The notes below the pieces were generated by a model. It was not told the DNA's origin. It was given only the letters and a program-made list of their open reading frames with translations, and did not search any database. From positions 1 to 64,000 of the forward strand of contig JAUXMY010000031.1 of the NCBI GenBank assembly GCA_030683005.1: a stretch of DNA of 64,000 nt. Reading direction: 5' to 3'. Below, one piece after another: positions 24,169-33,180 of this stretch (positions within the stretch are counted from its first letter, which is position 1; each line of letters begins with the position of its first letter). Source of the stretch: Caulobacter sp. Its GTDB lineage: Bacteria > Pseudomonadota > Alphaproteobacteria > Caulobacterales > Caulobacteraceae. The position numbers and the translations under genes were made by a program.

Positions 24169-24262
24169 TGTCATCCCGGACGGCCGCAGGCCGATCCGGG
24201 ACCCAGAGGTCTGTGCACGGTCGCCGGGTCCCGGGTCGCCGCGAACGGCGCCCGGGATGACA
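24169..24262. repeat. Dispersed palindromic repeat, family R4
   Basis: Arms TGTCATCCCGGACGG and CGCCCGGGATGACA enclose an inner GATCCGGGACCC palindrome. It fills the gap between the ligase gene and fadJ. Confidence 0.75.
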
Positions 24263-24271
24263 GCGGCGGTC

Positions 24272-26338
24272 CTACAGGTCCTTGAAGCCCTTGCCCTCGG
24301 CGGCGAGCTTTTCCAGCAGCGCGGACGGCTTGAAGAAGTCGCCGTGCTTGTCCTGGTATTCCTTCAGCCGCGCCACGACATGGGCCAGGCCCAGGCTGTC
24401 GCCGTAGTGCATCGGGCCGCCGCGGTAGACCGGCCAGCCGTAGCCGTTGATCCACACGGTATCGACGTCGCTGGCGCGGATCGCCTTGCCCTCTTCGAGG
24501 ATCTTCGCGCCCTCGTTGATCATCGGCAGGATGGTGCGCTCAAGGATCTCCTGGTCATCGACCGTGCGGGCGTTGACGCCCGACTTGGCGGCGAAGTCCC
24601 TGATGATCTGCTCGGTGACCGGCGAGGGCTTGGCGTTGCGCTTCTCGTCGTAGTCATAGTAGCCGGCGCCGGTCTTCTGGCCGCGGCGATCCAGTTCACA
24701 GAGCTTGTCGCGGATGGTCGCGCTCTTGTTGGTCTCCTTGCTCCAGCCGATGTCGAGGCCCGCCAGGTCGCTCATCGCGAACGGCCCCATCGGGAAGCCG
24801 AAGTCGTAGAGCACGCGGTCGACGTCCCAGGGCATTGCGCCCTCGGCGACCAGCGCCTGGGCCTGCTGCTGGCGGGACGACAGCATGCGGTTGCCGACGA
24901 AGCCCGGGCAGACGCCGACCAGAACGCCGACCTTGCCGATGGTCTTGGCCAGCTTCATCGAGGTGGCGATCACCGGCTTGGACGTGGCGTCGCCGCGCAC
25001 GATCTCCAGCAGGCGCATGACGTTGGCCGGCGAGAAGAAGTGCAGGCCGATCACGCTCTCGGGACGGCTGGTCGCCGAGGCGATCTCGTTGACGTCGAGG
25101 TAGGAGGTGTTGGAGGCCAGGATGGCGCCGGCCTTGGCGATGGAATCGAGCTTGGAGAAGACCTCTTTCTTAATGTCCATGTTCTCGAACACGGCCTCGA
25201 TGATCAGGTCGCAGTCGGCCAGGTCCTCGAGGTTCAGCGAGCCGGTCAGCAGGCCCATCCGCTTCTCGACGTCGTCCATGGTCAGACGACCCTTGGCGGC
25301 GGTGTTCTCGTAGTTCTTGCGGATGACGCCCAGGCCCCGATCGAGGGCTTCCTGCTTCATCTCGACGATGGTCACCGCGATGCCGGCGTTGAGGAAGTTC
25401 ATCGAGATGCCGCCGCCCATGGTGCCGGCGCCGATCACGCCGACCTTCTTGATGGGCAGGATTTCCGTGTCATCCGGCACGTCGGGGATCTTGTTGGCGG
25501 CGCGTTCGGCGAAGAAGACGTAGCGCTGGGCGGCCGACTGCGGGCCGGTCATCAGCTCCATGAACAGGGTCCGCTCGACCTTCAGGCCTTCCTCGAAGGG
25601 CAGGTTGGCGGCCGCCTCGATGCACTGGATGTTCGATTCGGGGGCCTTGAAGCCGCGGAACTTGCGGGCGTTGGCCTTGCGGAACTCGGCGAAGACTTCC
25701 GGCGAGGCGCCGGCCACGTCGCGGTCGCGGACCTTCTTCAGCGGCCAGTTCTCGGCCACGACCTTTTTGGCGAAAGCGATGGCGCCGGCGCGAAGGTTCC
25801 CCTCCTCGACCAGCTCGTCGACCAGGCCCATGGCGTTGGCCGCCTTGGCGGGGACGTGGCTGCCGCTGGTCATCATCTCCAGCGCCTTCTGGGCGCCGAC
25901 GATGCGGGGCAGGCGCTGGGTGCCGCCGGCGCCGGGCAGCAGGCCCAGGTTCACTTCCGGCAGGCCGACCTTGGCCGACGGAACCGCCACGCGATAGTGG
26001 GCGGTCAGCGCCACTTCCAGGCCGCCGCCCAGCGCGGTGCCGTGAATGGCGGCGACGACGGCCTTGGGCGAGTTCTCCATCATATTCTGGACGTCGAACA
26101 GGCTGGCGCCCTTGGACGCGCCGCCGAATTCGCTGATGTCGGCGCCGGCGATGAAGGTGCGGCCGTCGCAGATCAGCACGATCGACTTGACGCTGTCGTC
26201 GGCGATGGCGGCCTTGAAGCCTTCGTACAGGCCGTCGCGCACATTGGCCGACAGCGCGTTCACCGGCGGCGAGTTCAGGGTGATGACGGCGACGTCGCCC
26301 TCGTTGCTCAGATCGGTGACGGAATTGATTGCGGCCAT
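24272..26338 (-). CDS. Bifunctional enoyl-CoA hydratase / 3-hydroxyacyl-CoA dehydrogenase (FadJ/FadB-type)
   Basis: 688 residues from the ATG at 26338, preceded by AAGGGG. The N-terminal crotonase domain (residues 1-190) has both catalytic Glu ([12 protein letters not shown] and [17 protein letters not shown]). The NAD-binding domain begins at [25 protein letters not shown] near residue 300. The HAD C-terminal domains include [19 protein letters not shown] and [10 protein letters not shown]. It carries out the second and third steps of beta-oxidation. It is divergent from an acyl-CoA dehydrogenase gene with a shared PsrA-like site between them. Confidence 0.96.
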   Translation of the reverse strand: MAAINSVTDLSNEGDVAVITLNSPPVNALSANVRDGLYEGFKAAIADDSVKSIVLICDGRTFIAGADISEFGGASKGASLFDVQNMMENSPKAVVAAIHGTALGGGLEVALTAHYRVAVPSAKVGLPEVNLGLLPGAGGTQRLPRIVGAQKALEMMTSGSHVPAKAANAMGLVDELVEEGNLRAGAIAFAKKVVAENWPLKKVRDRDVAGASPEVFAEFRKANARKFRGFKAPESNIQCIEAAANLPFEEGLKVERTLFMELMTGPQSAAQRYVFFAERAANKIPDVPDDTEILPIKKVGVIGAGTMGGGISMNFLNAGIAVTIVEMKQEALDRGLGVIRKNYENTAAKGRLTMDDVEKRMGLLTGSLNLEDLADCDLIIEAVFENMDIKKEVFSKLDSIAKAGAILASNTSYLDVNEIASATSRPESVIGLHFFSPANVMRLLEIVRGDATSKPVIATSMKLAKTIGKVGVLVGVCPGFVGNRMLSSRQQQAQALVAEGAMPWDVDRVLYDFGFPMGPFAMSDLAGLDIGWSKETNKSATIRDKLCELDRRGQKTGAGYYDYDEKRNAKPSPVTEQIIRDFAAKSGVNARTVDDQEILERTILPMINEGAKILEEGKAIRASDVDTVWINGYGWPVYRGGPMHYGDSLGLAHVVARLKEYQDKHGDFFKPSALLEKLAAEGKGFKDL

Positions 26339-26362
26339 GGCGCGTCGCCCCTTATGTTCGTT

Positions 26363-26385
26363 GAAACACTTGTTTGAGCGCAAAC
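26363..26385. promoter_or_regulatory. PsrA/FadR-like operator between fadJ and the acyl-CoA dehydrogenase
   Basis: GAAAC-ACTT-GTTTG-AGCG-CAAAC: two overlapping palindromes sharing the middle GTTTG, each with 4-bp spacers. The PsrA consensus is (G/C)AAAC-N2-4-GTTT(G/C). It lies between the divergent starts, 25 bp from fadJ and 50 bp from the dehydrogenase. Binding is inference. Confidence 0.5.
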
Positions 26386-26434
26386 TGCCGAGCCGGGCCG
26401 TCAGAGTCCAGTACGCAGCCATGGGAGAAGCACG

Positions 26435-27634
26435 ATGGACCTCGATTTTCTGCCTGAGCACGCCGAGTTCCGTAAGGAAGTCCGCGACTGGATCGAGGCC
26501 AACTACCCGGCCGAGAACCGCCGCAAGCAGGAAGCCGGCGAGCACCTGACCAAGGAAGACATCCTCTCCTGGCACCGGATTCTCAATGACAAGGGCTGGC
26601 TGACCCCGTCCTGGCCGGTCGAGTACGGCGGCACCGGCTGGGATTCGGTGCGCAAGTACATCTTCTCCGAGGAGCTGGCCCGGGCGCAGACCAGTCAGAC
26701 CAGCTTTGGTCTGGGGATGATCGGGCCGGTGCTCTACACCTTCGGCACGTCCGAGCAGAAGGCGAAGTTCCTGCCCGGGACCATGAACGGCGACATCTGG
26801 TGGTGCCAGGGCTACAGCGAGCCCGGCGCCGGCTCCGACCTCGCCGGTCTGTCGACCAAGGCCGAGCGCATCACCGAAGACGGCAAGGACTACTACGTCG
26901 TCACCGGCCAGAAGACCTGGACCACCCAGGGCCACTTCGCCGACTGGGGCTTCTTCCTGGTCCGCACCGACGCCACGGCCAAGAAGCAGGAGGGCATCAC
27001 CTTCCTGCTGATCGACATGACCAGCCCCGGCATCACCGTGCGCCCGATCATCACCATCGAGGGCGGTCACGAGGTCAACGACGTCTTCCTCGACAATGTG
27101 AAGGTGCCGGTCGAGAATCGCATCGGCGAGGAGAACAAGGGCTGGACGGTGGCCAAGTACCTGCTAGGCCACGAGCGCTCCGGCATCGCCGGCGTCGCCC
27201 GCTCCAAGCGGGGCATCGAGAAGCTGCGCGAGATCGCCGCCGCCGAGCCGGCCGACGACACCGCCCCGCTGCTCAAGGACGCCGACTTCCGCCGCAAGAT
27301 CGCCGATCTCGAGATCGACCTGGCCGCGCTGGAATACACCGAGCTGCGCACCCTGGCCGCCGAGAGCAAGGGCAAGGGCCCCGGCCCGGAAGCCAGCCTG
27401 CTGAAGGTCAAGGGCACCGAGGTCGGCCAGCGCCTGACCGAGCTGACCCTGGAGGCCGCCGCCCACTACGGCGCGCCCTACGCCAAGGGCCTCAGCGGCG
27501 ACAACAGCCTGGCCATCCCGTCCTGGGCCGCCAAGTCGGCGCCGACCTACTTCAACATGCGCAAGACCTCGATCTTCGGCGGCTCCAACGAGATCCAGCG
27601 CAACATCATCGCCAAGGCCGTCCTGGGGCTGTGA
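26435..27634 (+). CDS. Acyl-CoA dehydrogenase (FadE17-like)
   Basis: 399 residues. The family pattern is clear: MDLDFLPEHAEFRKEVRDWIEANYP, the FAD-binding QGYSEPGAGSDLAGLSTKAE near residue 127, KTWTTQGHFADWGFFLVRTD near residue 158, and the C-terminal TSIFGGSNEIQRNIIAKAVLGL. It oxidises an acyl-CoA to the enoyl-CoA, the step before the FadJ-type enzyme encoded divergently. A longer insert (PADDTAPLLKDADFRRKIAD) is typical of the large-substrate or branched acyl subgroup. Substrate range unknown. Confidence 0.95.
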   Translation: MDLDFLPEHAEFRKEVRDWIEANYPAENRRKQEAGEHLTKEDILSWHRILNDKGWLTPSWPVEYGGTGWDSVRKYIFSEELARAQTSQTSFGLGMIGPVLYTFGTSEQKAKFLPGTMNGDIWWCQGYSEPGAGSDLAGLSTKAERITEDGKDYYVVTGQKTWTTQGHFADWGFFLVRTDATAKKQEGITFLLIDMTSPGITVRPIITIEGGHEVNDVFLDNVKVPVENRIGEENKGWTVAKYLLGHERSGIAGVARSKRGIEKLREIAAAEPADDTAPLLKDADFRRKIADLEIDLAALEYTELRTLAAESKGKGPGPEASLLKVKGTEVGQRLTELTLEAAAHYGAPYAKGLSGDNSLAIPSWAAKSAPTYFNMRKTSIFGGSNEIQRNIIAKAVLGL

Positions 27635-27645
27635 GGCGCCCAGCC

Positions 27646-27671
27646 GGGGACATGCACTTCAGGGCGTGTCC
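27646..27671. repeat. Single hairpin of repeat family R2
   Basis: GGGGACATGCACTTCAGGGC followed by GTGTCC forms an imperfect hairpin 12 bp after the dehydrogenase stop codon. It may act as a terminator. Confidence 0.65.
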
Positions 27672-27687
27672 ACCGGTCGTAGCCCTC

Positions 27688-27785
27688 CACGTTATCCTGA
27701 GCAGCGCCGCAGGCGCGTGTCGAAGGACGCAGTGAGGCCGTGCGTCCTTCGACACGGCCCTTCGGGCCTGCTCAGGATGACGTGG
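27688..27785. repeat. Dispersed palindromic repeat, family R1, arms reversed
   Basis: Here the right arm (ATCCTGAGCAGCGCCGCAGG) comes first and the left arm (TTCGACACGGCCCTTCGGGCC then CTCAGGATGACGTGG) second, so the order is inverted relative to other copies. It lies between convergent genes. Confidence 0.75.
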
Positions 27786-27810
27786 AAGAGTAAGTGGGCC
27801 GCGCAGGGAC

Positions 27811-28431
27811 TCAGCCGAACAGCCCGCTGAACCAGCCCATCATCACAGCCCATACGCCCGCCAGCCAGGCGAGCAGACCACTGCCGCCCTTCGCCTCGGC
27901 CTCCGGCACGAACCAGCTCGGCGCGGCCGGCGGGGCGCAGTTCTTCTGCATGCCGGCGCCCTTCAGGTAGGCGCGGCGCAGCTTGCCGGCGTTGATCGCG
28001 GCGGCCACCCGCTTGTCGCGGCGTTCCGCGCCGGTGAGCTTGCGCACCCAGCCCCGGAAGGGGATGACGCCGCGGGTTTCGTCCTCGACCGCGCCGACCA
28101 CGGCGTCGCCGGCCGTCTGCCTGAGCTTCTGGCCCCGGCTGCGCGTGTCGGGCGGTCGCGGCTCGTCGAGGTCCGGCCCCAGCGCCGCGTCCAGCCGGCC
28201 GACCTCGCCGGCGATCGGCTCGCAGCGCGTCATGCCGGCCATGTCGTAGGGATTGGCGACCGCACGCTCCAGAACGTCGGGGATGTCGACGTGCTTGAGG
28301 TTCAGGTCGTCGAGCGGCGCGGTGACGGCGTCGCGCAGGTTTGGCCGGGTCTGGGTCGAGCCCCGGTCCTGCGCCAGGGCAGGCCCGGCGGCGAGCAGGA
28401 GGACGGCGACGGTCAGGCTCAGGCGGTGCAT
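27811..28431 (-). CDS. Exported protein with C-terminal membrane anchor, unknown function
   Basis: 206 residues. A signal peptide ends GPALA; a hydrophobic segment (GSGLLAWLAGVWAVMMGWFSGLFG) at the very end suggests membrane anchoring. The mature part has PLDDLNLKHVDIPDVLERAVANPYDMAGMTRCEPIAGEVGRLDAALGPDLDEP and FRGWVRKLTGAERRDKRVAAAINAGKLRRAYLKGAGM. The pattern recurs in uncharacterised alphaproteobacterial proteins, but I cannot name a family. Two Cys are present. Nothing nearby points to a function. Confidence 0.82.
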   Translation of the reverse strand: MHRLSLTVAVLLLAAGPALAQDRGSTQTRPNLRDAVTAPLDDLNLKHVDIPDVLERAVANPYDMAGMTRCEPIAGEVGRLDAALGPDLDEPRPPDTRSRGQKLRQTAGDAVVGAVEDETRGVIPFRGWVRKLTGAERRDKRVAAAINAGKLRRAYLKGAGMQKNCAPPAAPSWFVPEAEAKGGSGLLAWLAGVWAVMMGWFSGLFG

Positions 28432-28487
28432 GGGGTTCCATAGACGATCCAGCCTGTCGGCGGAATTGTGACCTGGTGTCGGCCAAT

Positions 28488-28608
28488 CCTCCCCGCGAAG
28501 CCGGGGAGGGGGACCGCGCGGAGCGCGGTGGAGGGGGCTTCGCCGGCGCAGGCGGTTCTGCCCCCTCAGTCAGGCTCCGCCTGACAGCTCCCCGGCAAGC
28601 GGGGAGCA
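28488..28608. repeat. Palindromic repeat, family R3 variant
   Basis: It holds GGAGGGGGACCGCGCGGAGC and GCGGTGGAGGGGGC, then CTGACAGCTCCCCGGCAAGC. Here the target-like edge reads GGTCCCCCTCCCC on the minus strand, lacking the extra CT seen in other R3 copies. This variant fits the IS110 guide exactly but carries no IS. Confidence 0.7.
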
Positions 28609-28687
28609 TTGCGCGCGGTCTTCCCCTCCCGCTTCCGAACCGCCTACAGTCCTGCCCACAGACCGGGACCACCCGGCAGGAGGCACA

Positions 28688-29713
28688 GTGACCACAACAA
28701 CCCGCCGCTGGATGCTCGCGCGCCATGTCGAGGGCGCGCCCTCGCCGGAGGATTTCCGGCTCGAGACGCTGCCGCTCCCGGCGCTGGACGACGGCAAGTT
28801 CATTGCCAGGGTGATCCTCGGCTCGGTCGATCCCGGCACCCGCTCGCGCCTGTCGGGCGGCGACAGCTACGCCGGGGCGATGAAGATCGGCGAGGGCATC
28901 GACGGCTTCTGCGTGGCGCAGGTGATCGAGAGCAGGAACCCCAACTACGCAGCCGGCGATGTGATCGCGGCAGGCGGCGGCTGGCGCGAGCACTTCGTGT
29001 CGGACGGCCGGGGCTTCATCCAGAAGATTACCGATCGCCGCGTGCCGCTGGGCTGCTGGATCGGCATCCTGGGCGTGCCCGGCCTGACCGCCTGGTTCGG
29101 CATGCACCGGGTGGCCCAGGCCAAGGCGGGCGAGACCCTGCTGGTCACCTCCGCCGCCGGCCCGGTCGGCGCCACGGCGGGCCAGATCGGCAAGAAGCTG
29201 GGCATGCGCGTGGTCGGCATCGCCGGCGGGCCCAGGAAATGCGCCTGGCTGAAGGATGAGGCCGGCTTCGACGCCGTCATCGACTACAAGGCCGAGCCCG
29301 ACCTGACCGCCGCGATCAAGGCGGCCTGCCCGGGCGGCGTCGACGTGCTGTTCGACAACGTCGGCAACGAGATGGTCGACCGCGTCCTGCCGCTGATGAA
29401 GCTGCGCGGCCGGGTCGTCGTCTCCGGCCAGGTGGCTGACTACAATGTGCCGGTCGAACAGCGGTACGGCCTCAAGCACACCGACGTCTTCATCACCCAC
29501 CGGGTCCGGATGGAGGGCCTGGTGGTGTTCGACGACATCCGCCAGTTCGCGGTCGCGCAAGCCGCCATGGCCGACTGGATCGCCGACGGCTCGCTGAAGT
29601 TCGCCATCGAGGAGTTCGACGGCCTCGAACGCGCGGCGGAGGCCTTCTGCGGCCTGTTCCGGGGCGAGAACTTTGGCCGTCGTCTGGTCCGTGTCAGCGA
29701 GGATCCCGCCTGA
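28688..29713 (+). CDS. NADP-dependent MDR oxidoreductase (curA/leukotriene B4 dehydrogenase-like)
   Basis: 341 residues from a GTG at 28688, with GGAGG upstream. The pattern RRWMLARHVEGAPSPEDFRLE, the LGVPGLTAWFGM segment near residue 138, the dinucleotide loop VTSAAGPVGATAGQIGKKLGMRVVGIAGG and VDVLFDNVGNEMVDRVLPLMKLRGRVVVSGQV define the prostaglandin/alkenal reductase branch. It would reduce the double bond of an enal, enone or similar. The crotonase gene overlaps its stop by one base, so both belong to one acyl-chain catabolic operon. Confidence 0.93.
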   Translation: MTTTTRRWMLARHVEGAPSPEDFRLETLPLPALDDGKFIARVILGSVDPGTRSRLSGGDSYAGAMKIGEGIDGFCVAQVIESRNPNYAAGDVIAAGGGWREHFVSDGRGFIQKITDRRVPLGCWIGILGVPGLTAWFGMHRVAQAKAGETLLVTSAAGPVGATAGQIGKKLGMRVVGIAGGPRKCAWLKDEAGFDAVIDYKAEPDLTAAIKAACPGGVDVLFDNVGNEMVDRVLPLMKLRGRVVVSGQVADYNVPVEQRYGLKHTDVFITHRVRMEGLVVFDDIRQFAVAQAAMADWIADGSLKFAIEEFDGLERAAEAFCGLFRGENFGRRLVRVSEDPA

Positions 29714-30504
29714 TGAAATTCGAGGACTACCAGCGCTTCACCTTCCGCCGCGACGGCCGAATCCTGACCTGCGCCTTCAGCGGCAACGCCGTGAACGCCG
29801 TCGACGCCCGCATGCACGACGAACTGGCCGAGCTGTTCGTCGACCTGCAGCATGACGAGGACAGCGACCTGATCGTGCTGACCGGCGAGAACCGCGCCTT
29901 CTGCGCCGGCGGCGACTTCGACTGGTTCGACGAGCAGATCAACGACCCGCGGAAGTTCCGCGCCATCGCCTATGACGCCAAGCGGATCGTCAGCGGCCTG
30001 CTCGATCTGGAAAAGCCGATCATCGCCCGGCTCAATGGCGCCGCGGCGGGCCTGGGCGCCACCATCGCGCTGCTCTGCGATGTCATCATCGCCGACGAAG
30101 GCGCGAAGATCGGCGACCCGCATGTGAAGGTCGGGCTGGTGGCCGGCGACGGCGGCGCGATCATCTGGCCCCAGCTGATCGGCTTCGCCCGCGCCAAGGA
30201 GCTGCTGATGACCGGCGACCTGCTGACGGCGACGGAAGCGGCCGGCATGGGCCTGATCAACTACGCCGTCCCGACGGACCAGCTGGACGCCAAGGTCGCC
30301 GAGATCGCCGGCAAGATCCTCGGCAACCCCCGCTGGGCTGTCCGCTGGACCAAGATGACGGCCAACATCACCCTCAAGCAGATCATGGTCAGCACGTCCG
30401 ATGCGGCCGTGGCCTATGAGTCGCTGAGCAACATGACCGCCGACCGCAAGGAGGCTGTGGCGGCCTTCCGCGAGCGTCGGCCGATGATTTTGACGGGGGA
30501 GTGA
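29713..30504 (+). CDS. Crotonase-fold protein lacking both catalytic glutamates
   Basis: 263 residues. The fold is clear (FSGNAVNAVDARMHDELAEL, ENRAFCAGGDFDWFDEQI, LNGAAAGLGATIALLCDVIIADEGAKIGDPHVKVGLVAGDGG). However, the two Glu of enoyl-CoA hydratase are replaced: GLGAT in place of GGGxE, and DPHVKVG in place of xPExxLG. The oxyanion-hole glycines remain. It probably catalyses a different CoA-ester reaction or has a non-hydratase role. Start codon overlaps the preceding reductase stop (TGATG). Confidence 0.88.
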   Translation: MKFEDYQRFTFRRDGRILTCAFSGNAVNAVDARMHDELAELFVDLQHDEDSDLIVLTGENRAFCAGGDFDWFDEQINDPRKFRAIAYDAKRIVSGLLDLEKPIIARLNGAAAGLGATIALLCDVIIADEGAKIGDPHVKVGLVAGDGGAIIWPQLIGFARAKELLMTGDLLTATEAAGMGLINYAVPTDQLDAKVAEIAGKILGNPRWAVRWTKMTANITLKQIMVSTSDAAVAYESLSNMTADRKEAVAAFRERRPMILTGE

Positions 30505-30521
30505 AGATTGGCGCTGGGTCA

Positions 30522-30635
30522 ATGCGTCCTTCGCGACGCTCGCCTGAGGCTCGCTCCTCAGGATGACGAAGTTGGTTGGGATGCAAAAATGCTCGTCATG
30601 CTGAGGAGCGCGGAGCGCGTCGCGAAGCACGCAGG
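30522..30635. repeat. Dispersed palindromic repeat, family R1
   Basis: Arms CTCGCTCCTCAGGATGACGA and TCGTCATGCTGAGGAGCGCG face each other across 25 bp, ending GCGAAGCACGC. It ends 12 bp before the next start codon, so the promoter or ribosome site of that gene overlaps it. Confidence 0.8.
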
Positions 30636-30647
30636 GCCTATCAGCGC

Positions 30648-31811
30648 ATGAGCCTTCCCCCCGAACCCTCCCACGTCACCGAGCTCCGCTCGATCCTGCA
30701 GCGGTTCATCGCCGAGAAGGCGCCCCGCGAGAAACGCCGCGAGTGGGATCGCACCCATACCTTCCCGCGCGACCTGTTCCGCCAGCTCGCCGACCTGGGC
30801 CTCTGCGGCCTGACGGTGCCGGAGGAGTACGGCGGCACGGGCCCCGACATCCTGGCCGCCGTCGCCGCCATCGAGGAGCTGTGCCGCGCCGGCTCTTTCC
30901 TGGCCGGGCCGTTCATCCAGTGCGCCTTCTACGGCGGCATGAACATCCTCGAGAACGGCTCGGCCGAACAGAAGGCGGAACTCCTGCCTAGGCTCGCGAA
31001 GGGCGAGCTGTTCTTCGCCTATGGCCTGTCCGAGCCCGACGTCGGCGGCGACCTGTCGCAGGTCTCCACCCGCGCCCGCCGCGAGGGCGACGAGATCGTG
31101 GTCACCGGCGCCAAGCGCTGGTGCACGGGCGCGGACTTCTCCGACTACATCTACTGCCTGGTCCGATCTGACCCGGAGGCGCCGGCGCGGAGCGGCCTCA
31201 GCTTCCTGCTGATCCCGACCAAGGTCCCGGGCGTGACCATCACGCCCATCGACCATGTGAACCTGCGCTACACCCTGTCCTCGGACGTCCATTTCGACGA
31301 GGTCCGCCTGCCGCTGTCGGCCATCGTCGGCGGACCGGAGAAGTGGAACCAGGGCTGGAAGATGCTGGCCGGCCGGGCGCTGGACATCGAGAAGCTGGAG
31401 ATCAGCGCCTGCGCTTTCGGCATCGCCCAGGCGGCGATGGAGGAGGCCTGGGCCTACAGCCAGGAGCGGGTGCAGTTCGGCAAGCCCATCGCCGCCCACC
31501 AGGCCGTGCGTCATGCCCTGGTCGACGCCCGCACCAAGCTGGAGGCCTGCCGCCTGATGCTCTGGAACGCCGCCCGCCTCGCGCACGAGGGCCAACCCTG
31601 CGCGGTCGAGACCAGCATGGCCAAGCTGTTCATCGCTGAGGCCGGGGTCGAGATCGCCCTGACCTGCCAGCGGGTGATGGGCGCCTACGCCATGTCCGCC
31701 GACTACGATATCGAGCGCAACCTGCGCGACCTGCTGGGCATGCCGATCGTCGGCGGCTCGTCGAACATGCAGCGCAACAACCTCGCCGCCCTTTGGAAAT
31801 TACCCGGATGA
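30648..31811 (+). CDS. Acyl-CoA dehydrogenase
   Basis: 387 residues from the ATG at 30648; a longer frame runs through the R1 repeat. Family features: LADLGLCGLTVPEEYGGTGPDILAAVAAIEEL near residue 42, AYGLSEPDVGGDLSQVSTRARREGDEIVVTGAKRWCTGADFSDYIY near residue 125, RVQFGKPIAAHQAVRHALVDARTKLEACRLM near residue 280 and a C-terminal GGSSNMQRNNLAALW. Its stop overlaps the next gene's start (ATGA), and both have this fold, so the two products may form a complex. Confidence 0.92.
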   Translation: MSLPPEPSHVTELRSILQRFIAEKAPREKRREWDRTHTFPRDLFRQLADLGLCGLTVPEEYGGTGPDILAAVAAIEELCRAGSFLAGPFIQCAFYGGMNILENGSAEQKAELLPRLAKGELFFAYGLSEPDVGGDLSQVSTRARREGDEIVVTGAKRWCTGADFSDYIYCLVRSDPEAPARSGLSFLLIPTKVPGVTITPIDHVNLRYTLSSDVHFDEVRLPLSAIVGGPEKWNQGWKMLAGRALDIEKLEISACAFGIAQAAMEEAWAYSQERVQFGKPIAAHQAVRHALVDARTKLEACRLMLWNAARLAHEGQPCAVETSMAKLFIAEAGVEIALTCQRVMGAYAMSADYDIERNLRDLLGMPIVGGSSNMQRNNLAALWKLPG

Positions 31812-32962
31812 CCTACAACGCCGTCGCCGCCGCCACCTCACTGGCAATGGAGGTCGCCCGTCGCGCCAACGAGATCGAGGCCGGCCGTCGCCTGCCCGCC
31901 GATCTGGCGCGCAAGTTCGCCGACGCCGGCCTGTTCCGCATGCTGCTGCCGGCGAGCCTGGACGGCCATGAGACCATCCCGACCGACGTCGCCCAGGCCA
32001 TCGAGATCATCGCCCAGAATGACGCCTCGGCCGGCTGGTGCCTGATGATCGGCGCCACCACCGCCTCGATGGCCAACCGGCTTGAGCCGGAGATGGCCCG
32101 CGAGGTGTTCGGCGCGCCGGAGGTGATCTCCGCCGGGGTCTTCGCCCCGATGGGCAAGGCCGTCGACGAGGTCGATCACTGGCGGGTCACCGGCCGCTGG
32201 CAGTGGGGCAGCGGCGCGCAGAACGCCAACTGGATCGCCGGCGGCGCGATGATCACGGGCCCCGATGGCCCGATGCTCGACGCCGAGGGCCAGCCGATAC
32301 ACCGGATGATGATCTTCCGCGCCGACGAGGTGGAGCTGATCGACACCTGGCGCACCTCGGGCCTGTGTGGCACCGGCAGCCTCGACTTCGCGGTCAAGGA
32401 CGTCCGCGTGCCCAAAGACCGCTCGGTCGCCCTGCACAGCGACCGCACCCGGGTCGAGACGCCGCTCGCGAAGTATCCGGTGTTCGGCATGCTGGCCCTG
32501 GGCGTCACGGCGGTGGCGCTGGGCAACGCCCGCGGCGCGCTGCTGACGGCGGGCAACATGGCGCTGCAGAAGAAGCAGCAGGGCTCGCAACGCACCCTGG
32601 CCGAGCGGGGCGTGACCCAGAACGACTACGCCCGCGCCGTGGCCTCGCTGTCGGCAGCCCGCGCCCACTACTACGAGTGCATCTCGGCGATCTGGGCGAC
32701 GCTCCAGTCCGGTCAAGAGGCGACGCTGGAGCAGCGTGCCCGCCTGCGCCTGGCCTGTGCTCACGCCACCCACGTCTCGGCCGACGTCTGCAAGGTCGCC
32801 TACGACATGCTGGGCGGCTCGGCGGTCTATCTGGACAACGACCTGCAGCGCCGCTTCCGCGACGCCAACGTCATCACCCACCACATCATGGTCGCCGCCC
32901 CGATCTTCGAACTGGCCGGCCGGGTCCTGCTGGGTCAGCCCACCCGCGACGCGCTGATCTGA
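31808..32962 (+). CDS. Acyl-CoA-dehydrogenase-fold flavoprotein, group D monooxygenase-like
   Basis: 384 residues from the ATG at 31808. The N-terminal helices (RRANEIEAGRRLPADLARKFADAGLFRMLLPASLDG) and WRVTGRWQWGSGAQNANWIAGGAMI resemble HsaA/HpaB-type flavin-dependent monooxygenases and Acyl-CoA_dh_2 proteins. The C-terminus (VAYDMLGGSAVYLDNDLQRRFRDANVITHHIMVA) also fits that group rather than classical dehydrogenases. Those enzymes hydroxylate substrates with reduced flavin from a partner reductase; no flavin reductase gene is adjacent. Translationally coupled to the acyl-CoA dehydrogenase upstream. Confidence 0.85.
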   Translation: MTYNAVAAATSLAMEVARRANEIEAGRRLPADLARKFADAGLFRMLLPASLDGHETIPTDVAQAIEIIAQNDASAGWCLMIGATTASMANRLEPEMAREVFGAPEVISAGVFAPMGKAVDEVDHWRVTGRWQWGSGAQNANWIAGGAMITGPDGPMLDAEGQPIHRMMIFRADEVELIDTWRTSGLCGTGSLDFAVKDVRVPKDRSVALHSDRTRVETPLAKYPVFGMLALGVTAVALGNARGALLTAGNMALQKKQQGSQRTLAERGVTQNDYARAVASLSAARAHYYECISAIWATLQSGQEATLEQRARLRLACAHATHVSADVCKVAYDMLGGSAVYLDNDLQRRFRDANVITHHIMVAAPIFELAGRVLLGQPTRDALI

Positions 32963-32964
32963 CC

Positions 32965-33054
32965 GGGGTGACATGCACTTCAGTGCCTGTCCCCACCCAC
33001 TCTCCCAGCCGCTTCAAGCTGCACGGGACACGTACCGAAGACGGTACATGTCCC
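32965..33054. repeat. Paired hairpin repeat, family R2
   Basis: Hairpin 1 (32965-32994, GACATGCACTTCAGTGCCTGTC) and hairpin 2 (33024-33054, with GTACCGAAGACGGTAC core) flank a linker containing CTTCAAGC, as in the pair at 17834-17905. The second core has changed on both arms, keeping base pairing. Confidence 0.75.
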
Positions 33055-33180
33055 CGTCCTCGCAACCGTTAACCCCGCGCGGCGTTCTTTCGACCGTGTC
33101 GAGGGTGGGTGCTCGCGAAGCGACGAAGGTTGCGGGAGGCCGTTCTTCGCTCCGCTGTGTTGGAGAGGAAACGGAACGCC

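Noticed and set aside
22588..32962. A biosynthetic gene cluster (polyketide-like) from many acyl-CoA genes
   Set aside because: No carrier protein, ketosynthase or peptide synthetase is present; the set fits beta-oxidation.
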